From: an uncultured Prevotellaceae bacterium
GTDB taxonomy: Bacteria > Bacteroidota > Bacteroidia > Bacteroidales > Bacteroidaceae
Assembly: GCA_900317305.1 (NCBI GenBank)
Contig: ONGG01000002.1
Span: 142,773-206,772 of the forward strand
DNA: 64,000 nt
Reading direction: 5' to 3'
Part shown: piece by piece, positions 7,469-16,900 of the stretch
Layout: every line of letters starts with the position of its first letter
Position numbering within the stretch: the stretch's first letter is position 1
Position numbers and translations under genes: made by a program
Notes under the pieces: generated by a model
Told to the model about the DNA's origin: nothing
Databases searched by the model: none
Seen by the model: the letters and a program-made list of their open reading frames with translations, nothing else

Positions 7469-9346
7469 ATGACAACCTGCAAATCCTTTCTTCTGCCGAT
7501 GAGAGCCATGGCGGCCGCTGTTGCCATGGCTGCCACCCTGGGCATCCAGGCCCAGGTGAAATCTTACCCTACACCGGCCTCCACCGTCTGTAATCCCGAC
7601 GGCACCGTCACCTTCCTTTACAAGAACGATAAAGCCCGGAAAGTGGAGGTCGACGTGCAGTTCGCCGGCCGGCATGCCATGACGCACGACAACAATTCCG
7701 GGATGTGGACCGTCACTCTTGGTCCTGCCGCCCCCGATATGTATCCCTATCATTTCGAGGTCGATGGCGTGAGTGTGATGGACCCCCTCTGCGAGCAGTA
7801 TTTCCCCAATGAGGGCTTCAAGAACAGTCTGCTCGAGGTTCCCGGCAAGAACCCACTGCCACACGACATCCGCGACGTGCCCCATGGCGTGGTGGAGTAC
7901 ATCCACTACTACTCCGAGAGTCTGGGCGCCACCAACAACGCCATCGTCTATCTGCCACCCTCATACAGCAAGGACAAAAGCAAGAGTTATCCGGTGTTCT
8001 ACCTCATCAGCGGCACCACCGATACCGAGGAGGTGTACTACAAGGTGGGACGCATGAACTACATCCTCGACAACCTCGTGGCCGAGGGGACCGCCAAAGA
8101 GATGATCATCGTGCTGCCCTATGGTAATCCTTACAAACTGCTGCCGCCACAGAAGACGGGCCAGATGCCGATGATGGGCTTCGGCAACGATGTGTTCAGC
8201 AACGACCTCATCAACGACCTGATGCCCTATGTGGAGCGCCACTACCGCACCATCAACGACCGCGACCACCGCGCCATCGGTGGATTCTCAAGGGGCGGTA
8301 ACCAAGGACTGGCCAATGGCCTGAGCGACCTCGACAAGTTCTCCTACCTGTGTTCCTACAGCTCGTTCACCCAGACCAATATCCCTGGTGTCTACGACAA
8401 TGCCGCTGACACCAACGCCAAGATCCACCTCTTCTGGTTGGGCATCGGCACCGACGACTTCCTCTATGGCACAGGGCGCGACTACATGGAGTTCCTCGAC
8501 AAGAAGGGCATCCGCTCGGTGAAGGAGTTCACCAACGACAAGTTCGGACATACCTGGATGAACGCGAAGTTCTTCCTCGACAAGACTTTCCGCCTGCTTT
8601 TCAATCCCGAGGCTTCGGAGAAAGCTATGAGCGAGGGCACGCCAGCCCCCGCCGCCACGGGCAAGGAAGAGCCGTTCACTCCCGGCGTGATGGCCCGCCT
8701 GTTCCCCAAGCCCATCGTCTCGCCAGAGTTCGCTCCTGGGTCTGTCACCTTCCGTCTCAAGGCTCCAGAGGCACAGACCGTGGCCTTAGAGCGCGAGGGA
8801 CAGTCGCCTGTCTCCATGACAAAGGATGCCGATGGCGTGTGGAGCGTGACCATCGACAGCCAGAATGCCGAGGTGTTCAAGTATTGCTTCGTGATGGACG
8901 GCACGCGCGTGGCCGACCCCAATGACATGTACCTGTCGCCCGACAAGGGGTTCAAGTACAGCGTCTGCAACAATCCCTACAATGCCTATAGCCTCACCAC
9001 GATGGGCAACATCAGCCATGGCCGTGTGGCTTACGACCTCAACCGAATGATTGGATGCTATCTGCCCGACACGGATTGGAAGAACATCAAGAATGTCGTT
9101 CTCCTCCGCTCTGGCGCCGACGACACCATCGAGAGCTGGTTCAAGGTGGGTGGGGCCGACGCCATTGCCGACAAACTGATAGCCGAAGGGAAGACTGCCC
9201 CCTGCTTGATTCTGACAGGCGTCAACGATGCCAAAGACCTGCAACTGGGCAAGAATGTGAAGGTGCACGTTCTCCAGGCCACAGATTATGCCACCTGGCA
9301 GGAGCGCCGCGAGGCCCTGGCCGGTTTGCTGAGTAAAATCAAGTAA
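7469..9346 (+). CDS. CE1-family esterase with a second, degenerate esterase domain
   Basis: Secreted protein of 625 residues, likely removing feruloyl or acetyl groups from xylan. Order: signal peptide, CBM48-like E-set domain (about 35-115), CE1 alpha/beta-hydrolase (about 130-375), second CBM48-like domain (about 405-505), then about 110 residues resembling the start of a second CE1 domain. In the first esterase the nucleophile elbow is GGFSRGG (Ser about 274), with Asp in GTDDF (about 329-330) and His in FGHTW (about 361). The last part (SHGRVAYDLN, FKVGGADAIADKLIAEGKTA) aligns with PHGVVEYIHY and YKVGRMNYILDNLVAEGTAK of the first, but the nucleophile region is missing. The GH3 gene follows in the same direction after 58 bp. 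Family is sure; acyl specificity is not. Confidence 0.85.
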   Translation: MTTCKSFLLPMRAMAAAVAMAATLGIQAQVKSYPTPASTVCNPDGTVTFLYKNDKARKVEVDVQFAGRHAMTHDNNSGMWTVTLGPAAPDMYPYHFEVDGVSVMDPLCEQYFPNEGFKNSLLEVPGKNPLPHDIRDVPHGVVEYIHYYSESLGATNNAIVYLPPSYSKDKSKSYPVFYLISGTTDTEEVYYKVGRMNYILDNLVAEGTAKEMIIVLPYGNPYKLLPPQKTGQMPMMGFGNDVFSNDLINDLMPYVERHYRTINDRDHRAIGGFSRGGNQGLANGLSDLDKFSYLCSYSSFTQTNIPGVYDNAADTNAKIHLFWLGIGTDDFLYGTGRDYMEFLDKKGIRSVKEFTNDKFGHTWMNAKFFLDKTFRLLFNPEASEKAMSEGTPAPAATGKEEPFTPGVMARLFPKPIVSPEFAPGSVTFRLKAPEAQTVALEREGQSPVSMTKDADGVWSVTIDSQNAEVFKYCFVMDGTRVADPNDMYLSPDKGFKYSVCNNPYNAYSLTTMGNISHGRVAYDLNRMIGCYLPDTDWKNIKNVVLLRSGADDTIESWFKVGGADAIADKLIAEGKTAPCLILTGVNDAKDLQLGKNVKVHVLQATDYATWQERREALAGLLSKIK

Positions 9347-9368
9347 GGCAGGTCCACACGATTCCCCG

Positions 9369-9376
9369 TATTTTTG
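9369..9376 (+). promoter_or_regulatory. -7 promoter box for the GH3 gene
   Basis: TATTTTTG matches TAnnTTTG, 28 bp before the ATG at 9405. It suggests the GH3 gene can be transcribed independently of the esterase gene, although the two may also be read through. No convincing -33 element was found. Confidence 0.45.
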
Positions 9377-9404
9377 AATCCAAATCTAATTGACTAAAGA
9401 CAAT

Positions 9405-12338
9405 ATGAAGAAACTATTGATGATCATTTTCGCCGGTCTGCTGCTCGCAGCACCGACGTTCGCCCAGCAGAAGAGCGCTGCCCGTTTCAACCAGTACGAG
9501 TGGGATTTCGGTCGTATAGAGGCTGTCGACGGGGCCGTCTGCCACACCTTCACCTTCCGCAACATCTCGAAGACGCCTGTCCTCATCGCACGCACCATCC
9601 CCTCGTGCGAGTGCATCCAGGCCATCTGCCCCGACAAGGCCATCGCACCGGGGGCTGAGGGCAAGGTGATTGTGGTTCTCGCTCCTGCCACCCAGCAAGG
9701 GAAGACCAACCGCAGCGTGGAACTGGTAGACAACTTCGGCAACACGCTTGGCTCGCTGACGGTGAAGGCCGACGTGAGCCATGCCGCCGTGGCCGCTCCC
9801 GGCCACCGCTATCCCTACCTCGACACCAACCTCTCTAACGAGGAGCGCGTCGAGAACCTCATCTCGCTGCTCACCCCCGAGGAGAAAGTGGGACTGATGA
9901 TGAACAAGTCGATCTCCATCGACCGACTCAATATCCCTTCTTACAACTGGTGGAGCGAGGCTTGCCACGGTGTGCGCCAGGGAGGCTACACCGTCTATCC
10001 CCAGCCCATCGGTATGGCCGCCTCGTTCGACCCGAAACTCTTCTACGATGTGTTCAGCACCGTTTCCGATGAGGCCCGCGCCAACTGGAACCGCTCCGAC
10101 CACAACGTGTTCAACGTGCCCATGGGTGCCATCTACTATCCTGGCAATCCCGAACTTACTTTCTGGTGCCCCAATGTGAACATCTTCCGCGACCCGCGGT
10201 GGGGCAGGGGACAGGAGACCTGCGGCGAAGACCCCTATATGAATGCCGTACTGGGTGTGCAGACGGTGCTCGGCATGCAGGGCAACGACCCCAAATACTT
10301 CAAGACCCATGCCTGCGCCAAGCACTATGCCGTGCATAGCGGTCCCGAACCGTTGCGCCACAGGTACAATGCGTCGGTGTCGATGCGCGACCTTTGGGAG
10401 ACCTACCTGCCTGCTTTCAAGGCTTTGGTGAAGAAAGGCAACGTGCGCGAGGTGATGTGTGCCTACAACCGCTACGAGGGCGTGCCCTGCTGCACCAGCG
10501 ACCGCCTGTTGGTGGATATCCTGCGTCGCAAGTGGGGCTACGAAGCCATCGTGCTCACCGACTGCGATGCCATCAACAACTTCTACAACAGAGGACAGCA
10601 TGAGACACACCCCGACCCGCTGTCGGCCTCTGTCGACGCCGTGCTCAACGGCACCGACCTCGAGTGTGGCAAGGTGTTCATGGTGCTCACCGAGGCGCTC
10701 CAGAAGGGTCTCATCAAGGAGTCGACGCTCGACTTCCACCTGCGCAAGACGCTCCTTGGCCGCTTCGAACTGGGAATGTTCGACCCCGCCGAGATGCTGC
10801 CCTGGGCCAACCTGAAGCCTGAGGTGATCAGCAGCGAGTCAAACGATGCCCTCGCCACCCAGGCAGCCCGTGAGTCGATGGTGCTGCTCAAGAACGAAGG
10901 TGCCCTGCCACTGTCTAAGCAGTTGCACACCATCGCCGTCGTAGGTCCGAATGCCGACGACACCTCGATGCTCAACGGAAACTATGGCGGTACGCCCACA
11001 GAGGCCCATACCCACTCGCTCCTTGAGGGTATCAAGGCTGCCGTTCCCGGTGCACGTGTCATCTACCATAAGGCCTGCGAACTGGCCGACGAGTATACCA
11101 CGGTGCATCACCTGCAGGACTTCAACGACGGCAAGGGTGTCTTCGTGGAGTTCTACAACAATAAGAATCTTGAGGGAGATCCAGTGAAGACCGACTACTA
11201 CAAGGAACTCAACTTCTCCACCTTTGGCGCTTGGGGCTTTGCCGAGGGCGTCGACAAAGACAACCTCTCGGTGCGCCTCTCCGGTCAGTACAAGGCCACT
11301 TTCACCGGCGAGATGAAATACACCCTCATGACCGACAATGGCTATGTGCTCAAGGTGAATGGCGAGGTGGTGGAGGAAGCCCAGCCCGGTGGACAAAGGG
11401 GTGGATTCTTCCGTCGGAATGTGGAATACAAGTCGTTCAACGTGAAGCAGGGTGAGACCTACGACCTGGTCATCGAATACAAGCGCGGTAACGGCAACTT
11501 CGCTATGCTCAGAGGCGATATCTGTGAACGTAATCTCGTGGAATACAGTGCCCTTGCCAATGAGGTGAAGGGTGCCGACGCCATCATCGTCATCGGCGGT
11601 ATCTCCGCACAGATGGAAGGCGAGGGTGGCGACAAGGCCGACATCGAACTGCCCAAGGTGCAGCAGCGCCTTATCGAGGCCATGCACGGCACGGGCAAGC
11701 CCGTGGTCTATGTCAACTGCTCGGGCTCGGCCATCGCCTTTGCCTCCATTGAGAAGCAGTGCGACGCCATCCTCCAGGCTTGGTATCCCGGACAGGGTGG
11801 TGCCAAGGCGCTTGCCGATGTGCTCTTCGGCGACTACAATCCCAGTGGCAAGTTGCCTGTGACGTTCTATGCCTCCAACAACGACCTGCCCGACTTCCTC
11901 GACTATAGCATGGAGAACCGCACATACCGCTATTTCCGCGGCACACCGCTCTATGCCTTTGGATATGGACTGTCGTACACGTCGTTCGCTTATGGCAAGG
12001 GAAAACTGTCGAAGAAGTCGATGAAAGCCAATGGCTCCGTCACCATCACTGTGCCGGTGACCAATACCGGCAACCGTGCCGGTGAGGAAATTGTCGAGGT
12101 CTACGTCAAGGCGCTCGACTATCCCGAGGCTCCCATCAAGTCGCTCAAGGGATTCCAGCGCCTCAGTCTCTCGCCAGGTGAGACGGGCAAGGCTGTCATC
12201 ACGCTCGATGGCGAGGCCTTCGAGTATTATGATGCTTCCATCGATGAACTCTCCACACGCCGTGGCCGCTATCAGATTCTCTATGGCTCGTCGTCGCTCG
12301 ACAAAGACCTCCAAAGCCTCGACTTCGTGGTGAAGTAA
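9405..12338 (+). CDS. GH3 beta-xylosidase/glucosidase with N-terminal DUF1573 and PA14 insert
   Basis: Secreted enzyme of 977 residues, started at the ATG at 9405 because a TTG at 9390 gives no signal peptide. After the signal (ending PTFAQ) comes a DUF1573 domain (about 25-125; NQYEWDFGRIEAVDGAVCHT, then IPSCECI). The GH3 barrel follows with KHYAVHSGPE and the nucleophile Asp about 386 in VLTDCDA. Next are the alpha/beta sandwich, interrupted by a PA14 domain (about 572-710), and a C-terminal fibronectin-III-like domain (PVTNTGNRAGEEIVEVYV). GH3 enzymes of this layout remove terminal xylose or glucose from oligosaccharides. The N-terminal DUF1573 domain makes it about 110 residues longer than usual PA14-type GH3 proteins. 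Context with a CE1 esterase favours xylo-oligosaccharides. Confidence 0.9.
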   Translation: MKKLLMIIFAGLLLAAPTFAQQKSAARFNQYEWDFGRIEAVDGAVCHTFTFRNISKTPVLIARTIPSCECIQAICPDKAIAPGAEGKVIVVLAPATQQGKTNRSVELVDNFGNTLGSLTVKADVSHAAVAAPGHRYPYLDTNLSNEERVENLISLLTPEEKVGLMMNKSISIDRLNIPSYNWWSEACHGVRQGGYTVYPQPIGMAASFDPKLFYDVFSTVSDEARANWNRSDHNVFNVPMGAIYYPGNPELTFWCPNVNIFRDPRWGRGQETCGEDPYMNAVLGVQTVLGMQGNDPKYFKTHACAKHYAVHSGPEPLRHRYNASVSMRDLWETYLPAFKALVKKGNVREVMCAYNRYEGVPCCTSDRLLVDILRRKWGYEAIVLTDCDAINNFYNRGQHETHPDPLSASVDAVLNGTDLECGKVFMVLTEALQKGLIKESTLDFHLRKTLLGRFELGMFDPAEMLPWANLKPEVISSESNDALATQAARESMVLLKNEGALPLSKQLHTIAVVGPNADDTSMLNGNYGGTPTEAHTHSLLEGIKAAVPGARVIYHKACELADEYTTVHHLQDFNDGKGVFVEFYNNKNLEGDPVKTDYYKELNFSTFGAWGFAEGVDKDNLSVRLSGQYKATFTGEMKYTLMTDNGYVLKVNGEVVEEAQPGGQRGGFFRRNVEYKSFNVKQGETYDLVIEYKRGNGNFAMLRGDICERNLVEYSALANEVKGADAIIVIGGISAQMEGEGGDKADIELPKVQQRLIEAMHGTGKPVVYVNCSGSAIAFASIEKQCDAILQAWYPGQGGAKALADVLFGDYNPSGKLPVTFYASNNDLPDFLDYSMENRTYRYFRGTPLYAFGYGLSYTSFAYGKGKLSKKSMKANGSVTITVPVTNTGNRAGEEIVEVYVKALDYPEAPIKSLKGFQRLSLSPGETGKAVITLDGEAFEYYDASIDELSTRRGRYQILYGSSSLDKDLQSLDFVVK

Positions 12339-12355
12339 CTCCAGCATCTATTGCG

Positions 12356-12395
12356 ACAAAAATGGCGTCTCCCATATCGGAGACGCCATTTTTGT
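12356..12395. terminator. Bidirectional intrinsic terminator
   Basis: Two perfectly complementary 17-nt arms (ACAAAAATGGCGTCTCC, 12356-12372, and its reverse complement, 12379-12395) flank a 6-nt loop. A-rich and T-rich ends give a U-tract in either direction. It begins 18 bp after the GH3 stop codon. Confidence 0.9.
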
Positions 12396-12427
12396 CATTG
12401 GCAACTTCATATAGCGTGATTCCCAAT

Positions 12428-12449
12428 CCGCTCACCTTGCACTATCTTT
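12428..12449 (+). repeat. Upstream copy of a duplicated promoter-like motif
   Basis: This 22-nt stretch (CCGCTCACC, then TTGCACTATCTTT) is identical to 12519-12540, 91 bp downstream. This copy ends TATCTTTT and so misses the final G of the TAnnTTTG box. Confidence 0.7.
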
Positions 12450-12518
12450 TTCTCTACGTGATGAAGATAGGCTTCGGTTCGAGAATACAAACAAAAAACG
12501 GAGTTTTTGTTTGGTATT

Positions 12519-12541
12519 CCGCTCACCTTGCACTATCTTTG
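12519..12541 (+). promoter_or_regulatory. Promoter of the yccF gene, CCGCTCACC-type motif
   Basis: Second copy of the motif, ending in a complete TAnnTTTG box (TATCTTTG, 12534-12541). The box ends only 9 bp before the ATG at 12551, so the mRNA would have almost no leader. A related sequence (CCGCTCGCC...TAAATTTG) precedes the SDR gene at 17579. Confidence 0.6.
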
Positions 12542-12550
12542 CCCCCAAGT

Positions 12551-12922
12551 ATGAAAATTCTTGGAAATATCATTTGGCTTGTTTTCGGTGGCATAGAGAT
12601 TGCCATCGAGTACGTTATAGGCAGTCTGGCGATGATGATCACCATTATCGGCATCCCCTTCGGACTGCAGTCGCTGAAACTGGGAATACTTGCCTTGTGG
12701 CCCTTTGGCTCAAGAGTGGTGAAGAAACCCACCAGCGGATGCCTTAACACCTTGATGAACATCATTTGGTTCTTCGTGGGAGGGGTGTGGATCTGGCTCA
12801 CCCATATCTTCTTCGGACTGCTCTTATGCATCACCATCATCGGCATCCCCTTCGGCAAGCAGCATTTCAAACTGGCTGATATCGCCCTCACACCCTTCGG
12901 CCGTGAGATTGTGGATGCTTGA
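12551..12922 (+). CDS. yccF: YccF family inner membrane protein
   Basis: Membrane protein of 123 residues consisting of two repeats of the YccF domain. Each repeat has hydrophobic segments (GNIIWLVFGGIEIAIEYVIG, then NIIWFFVGGVWIWLTHIFFG) and a signature turn, TIIGIPFGLQSLKLG and TIIGIPFGKQHFKLA. Length agrees with the family. The start at 12551 follows from the promoter box just upstream; in-frame ATGs further upstream have no coding character. Function is unknown in the family. It stands alone, followed by a convergent gene. Confidence 0.9.
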   Translation: MKILGNIIWLVFGGIEIAIEYVIGSLAMMITIIGIPFGLQSLKLGILALWPFGSRVVKKPTSGCLNTLMNIIWFFVGGVWIWLTHIFFGLLLCITIIGIPFGKQHFKLADIALTPFGREIVDA

Positions 12923-12969
12923 GGGTGAGGCTCTTCTCAGACAATAGTTCTGGCAGTTTGCTGTGACAT

Positions 12970-13005
12970 AAAAAAAGCAAAGCAAGAACAGTGTCTTGCT
13001 TTGCT
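12970..13005 (-). terminator. Intrinsic terminator for the coiled-coil gene
   Basis: Perfect 12-bp arms (AGCAAAGCAAGA, 12976-12987, and TCTTGCTTTGCT, 12994-13005) with a 6-nt loop. Read leftwards the stem is followed by a run of Ts, so it terminates the gene at 13042-13548. Confidence 0.9.
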
Positions 13006-13041
13006 CCATTTGTATTTGTTTAAACTCCTAGACTTCAGGCC

Positions 13042-13548
13042 TTAGTTCCCCTGTGCCAACAGAGAGTACCCCATCTCCTTGATGTCCTTGCCATACTTGG
13101 CGGTGATTTCCATTTCGGCCTTTTTCAGACTTCCGATCTGGCTGTCGATACTCTTCATCTTGTGTTCGAGACAAAGCACCTCGGAGAGTCCTTGGGGAGC
13201 AGAGTAACCCATGCTGGGAACCATGCCGTAGTCTTTGTTGCGCCTGTTCTTTGCCTTGTTGAGTTGGGCGGAAAGCTTTTCCATCTTCATCTCCAGCTTC
13301 ACTTTCTTCCCATCAATCTTCTCAAGTTGCTTCATTGCGTTCTGCACTTCCTTCAGATGGGCGGTGTTGGTTTCCATACCCTTCTGTATTTGGTCAACCT
13401 GGGCGGTGATAGTGGAATGATAGTAGAGACTGCTTGTCTTTATCTGGTCATTTGCACAGAAGTAACCTACTCCTAATACTACTAATGTTGTGACCATGAA
13501 GGCGGTGATGTCCTTCTTCTTGTTCTGGAAAAATTTATTCTTTTTCAT
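13042..13548 (-). CDS. Small membrane-anchored coiled-coil protein, unknown function
   Basis: Protein of 168 residues, started at the complement of 13546-13548; further upstream codons are AT-rich low-complexity DNA. A basic N-terminus (MKKNKFFQNKKKD) precedes one membrane helix (ITAFMVTTLVVLGVGYFCA). Two coiled-coil stretches follow, rich in K, E, L and Q (MKQLEKIDGKKVKLEMKMEK and LEHKMKSIDSQIGSLKKAEM). Single-pass topology with the coil in the periplasm is inferred. No family recognised. It has its own -7 box and terminator, so it is a single-gene unit. Confidence 0.6.
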   Translation of the reverse strand: MKKNKFFQNKKKDITAFMVTTLVVLGVGYFCANDQIKTSSLYYHSTITAQVDQIQKGMETNTAHLKEVQNAMKQLEKIDGKKVKLEMKMEKLSAQLNKAKNRRNKDYGMVPSMGYSAPQGLSEVLCLEHKMKSIDSQIGSLKKAEMEITAKYGKDIKEMGYSLLAQGN

Positions 13549-13604
13549 AATCTTTATTTTTTTTGTTATTATTTTTTTTTGCTCATTTTGTCTGATTGAC
13601 ATTG

Positions 13605-13612
13605 CAAAGATA
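13605..13612 (-). promoter_or_regulatory. -7 promoter box for the coiled-coil gene
   Basis: Complement reads TATCTTTG, a match to TAnnTTTG. It lies 57 bp upstream of the start at 13548. Confidence 0.5.
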
Positions 13613-13929
13613 TGCCCGCTTTTTTGTGTTTCCAACAAATCTTGCCTTTTTCTCCGTTTCTTATTCAGACAATCAGACAATAATGCGACAAATCGGGGAA
13701 AACACCCCAAATCTTGTCGCAAAACCACGTTTTTTGACCGCAAAACTATGATTTTTGCTCATAAATTGGGCAAATCCTTACTTTTTGAGAGGAAATACCT
13801 TAAAAAATGAGAAGAATAGTTTGTCATGAGGGCCATGCCATTATTGTTCACTATAATAGAAATAGGTGTCTCGATAATGGGAAACGGCAAAAAAACAACT
13901 TTATGCTTGGATGGTGGGGCTTTAATTCT

Positions 13930-13937
13930 TATATTTG
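13930..13937 (+). promoter_or_regulatory. -7 promoter box for the 1180-residue protein
   Basis: TATATTTG matches TAnnTTTG and ends 61 bp before the ATG at 13999. Confidence 0.5.
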
Positions 13938-13998
13938 CAAAAAGTGGCAATTTGTTGCACTTAGCCATCTTAGAATACTAATCAAACCACCACTAGCC

Positions 13999-16900
13999 AT
14001 GAAACACCAACACTTTTACATCCTCACATGTTTATGCGTCTTCTTGCTGATGCCTGTAGACGGTTGGGCACAGAAGAAAGGTAAAAAAGGTTCGGCCACA
14101 AAAGCCACGCCAACGGTGAAGTTCAATGCTTTCGACCCTTTCGACAAAGTCAATGACCAGACGAAAGGTACGCCTTGGGAAAAAACCGAAGCTCATCCAC
14201 TCGAATTGTTGCCAGGGGTAAAAGCAGCCATTCCAGAACCATTACCCCATGTCTCGCAAATGTCGCTGATATCCTATAATATGGCAGTATCGCAGGCTTT
14301 TGAGTCACTTAGACTGGTATATGGGGAAATGACTGAGGAACAGGCCAAGGCCCTGAATGAGGTGTGGGCTCCTCTTTACAATTATCCGGCGCAGAATGTG
14401 ATCGACTACCTCAATAAACTCAATCCTCTGTTGAGCCAGTTTCTGGTGGCAAGAGAAAACTGGATGCACACCGCATATTTCATCGACCAATTGGAACTTG
14501 ACATGGCCTATGCCGTAGATATGGACAACGAGGAGGGATTTAAGCAAATCTATTTTGAATACTGCCTCTACGTAAATGCACAAAAACAGTTTGCTCAGGC
14601 CATGATAACACTCGCCAACAAGATTGATGAGTTAGGCGACCCACCCAGTCCATTTGAAGAGATGAGAAGGGCAAGAGCTCGTTACAACGAGGTCTTTCCC
14701 AAGAAGAAAAAACTCAAGGGAGAGTTGGGTGACTGCTGGATAGGTACGCGTGAGATGCCCAACTCGGCCACGGCCGGACTGGGACCGCTTACCGAGCCCC
14801 TTATGCGTTACCTTTTCACGGCTATGACCGACCAAGGTGAGATGTATTTTGCCATCCAACTCATTGAGGCGGGTACCACAGTGAAGCCGGAGACGGATGC
14901 CGATCCCGCGGCACTATATAATATCAGAGTGTGCCAAGTGGAATGCCGGCCTGTGAAGGGCCAGAAACCCAGCGTCATCTACGACGGAGCCTATCAGAAG
15001 TATTTCCCCAATCCACCAAAGATGATGATCTCTTCGCTCACGATGAACTTGTTGTATAGTTTTGAGGTTTCCACGCCTACAGAGAACGATAAAAAGACCC
15101 CGAGTGTCTATGCCGCCAAGATGGCTTATCACAATGCCGCTGGCAACTTTGGCAATCGTGTCTTGCGTTCGGGTTTCTTCTTCAAGGCCGCACTGAAATG
15201 GTCGCAGAAGAGACAATGGGACAAATACAAATATGTGAAGGGTGTTATCCCACAAAAGGCTCTCGACGATTTTGCCGAGGCCGTGCGCGAGGAATTCAGG
15301 ACAGAGGAGTCATGGAAAAAATTGCCCAAGAAGCAGCGCAAGGAACTGGCGGCAAAGGGTCAGGACCCAACGGCGATGCCCACCGAGGACGACGACACCG
15401 ACCAGCAGGCCATCAAAGACTCCATCGAGGCAGAGCAGAAGGCACGTATGGAAGCCATTGCCGAAAAGAAAGATTTGGTGGAGCAACTCCAGAATCTCAT
15501 CAACCGTGAGCGGCGTATTATATATGAGAACCAGATGATATTGGGAAAAGCAGGCGCTTCCGAAGCGGAGAAGAGAAATGCAAGAAACATCATCAAGGAC
15601 TGTAATTACCGTATCATGCACTTCCAGTCAGATATGTCGGCTGAGATAGACAATATCCATACACTTCAGACTGGAGAATTCGTTCATACTCGTTCTGCCT
15701 TCGACGAGTATGCACGTAACCTGATGATACACACCATGCAGGTAGAGGCTGCAAAATACGACTATAGTAAGAAACTTGCCTCTGGAATAGAAAGACAAAT
15801 CAACCTGCTGCCTGTGGAGGAAAGGGAGAAGGCCCGCCAGGTGGCAGCACGCATCGTCGAGGATGATGGGGCATTGGTAAAAGGCGACTATAAGAAATTG
15901 CTGAAACTGCGTAATTCGATCAACTCCAAAATCGTGGGGCATGCCGTGCACGACCAGGCCGTGGCCGAGGAGGAAATCGTGACTAGCAGTGAAAAAGAGT
16001 TCTACGTCAACTGTGGCATCATGGCTTGTGGTGCTTTGGTGGGTGGACTTGCACCTCACGCCTTCGCTACACCAACGATGACCATCGGCAAGTTCCTGAG
16101 TACGGGAGGCGCTCTCTCACAACAGGCCCTTGCCTCTGCAGGCACGGTGTCGACCGTGACGAGCATGGTGTATGGAGGAATGACAGGATTCGCGGCCGCC
16201 GGCGGCGTTCATGCCCTTAGCAACTACGTGGCGGGGAAGGCTGGATATGGAAAGGAAGTGGGTGCCGAGGTGTTCGAGACACCCATGCGCAAGGCGGTGC
16301 TCTCGGGCCTTGGAAACTATAACATCTTCACGTTGGGTACTTCTACTTTCGTCGATCAGTTCACCGATGAGGAAAACCAAGGGATGCCACTTGAGGATCG
16401 TGCTTGGATGGCCGCCAAGAGAGCCGGTACAGCCATGTTGTTGCAGTATAGTATGCAAAAGGGTGTCCAGAAGCTCATGTCGCTCACCACATCTAGTGGA
16501 AACATCAAGGTGCAGGATAAATCAGGCAAACTGACAGCGGCCCAGAAACGCGACATTCTCATTACCAAAAAAGACCAGTTGGAGGCACAGGATGTCATCG
16601 CCAATTACAAGAGCTTGGAGGCGGCGAGAACGAAGGCCGACTGGGAGAAAAACACAGCCGAGGTGGCGCGGCTCGACAAGGAACTCGACCAGCTTGCCGC
16701 TTCGATGAACTCCAGTTTTCATGCCAAGCATCAATTGAAATACTCTACAGCACCCGATGCAGCGGCGCTGAGGGCACGTTTTGACCAGCGAATACAGAAC
16801 ATCTACAAACAGGAAATCCCTGAGTTGACCGATATGATGGCCAGCAAGGGGTGGAACATGAGCGATGTGGAGTGGAAACAGTTCCGTAACGCTTCGAGCG

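Larger units (their letters stand above)
13549..13998. other. AT-rich divergent intergenic region
   Basis: This 450-bp stretch separates two divergent genes. It holds a leftward -7 box (CAAAGATA on the plus strand, 13605-13612) and a rightward one (TATATTTG, 13930-13937). Poly-T tracts fill 13557-13580. Between the boxes I see no gene, structured RNA or repeat; short open frames there look non-coding. Confidence 0.6.

Noticed and set aside
10839-12347. 502-codon open frame on the minus strand across the GH3 gene
   Set aside because: It is antisense to conserved GH3 coding sequence and results from GC-rich third positions; the translated sequence is low-complexity and matches nothing.
12488-12513. 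A-rich/T-rich inverted repeat (CAAACAAAAA...TTTTTGTTTG) as a terminator or attenuator ahead of yccF
   Set aside because: Weak AT-only stem between the two promoter motif copies, with no gene to terminate; probably incidental.
13807-13998. N-terminal extension of the 1180-residue protein from the ATG at 13807
   Set aside because: The extension precedes and includes the -7 box at 13930 and would bury a clean signal peptide that starts at 13999.
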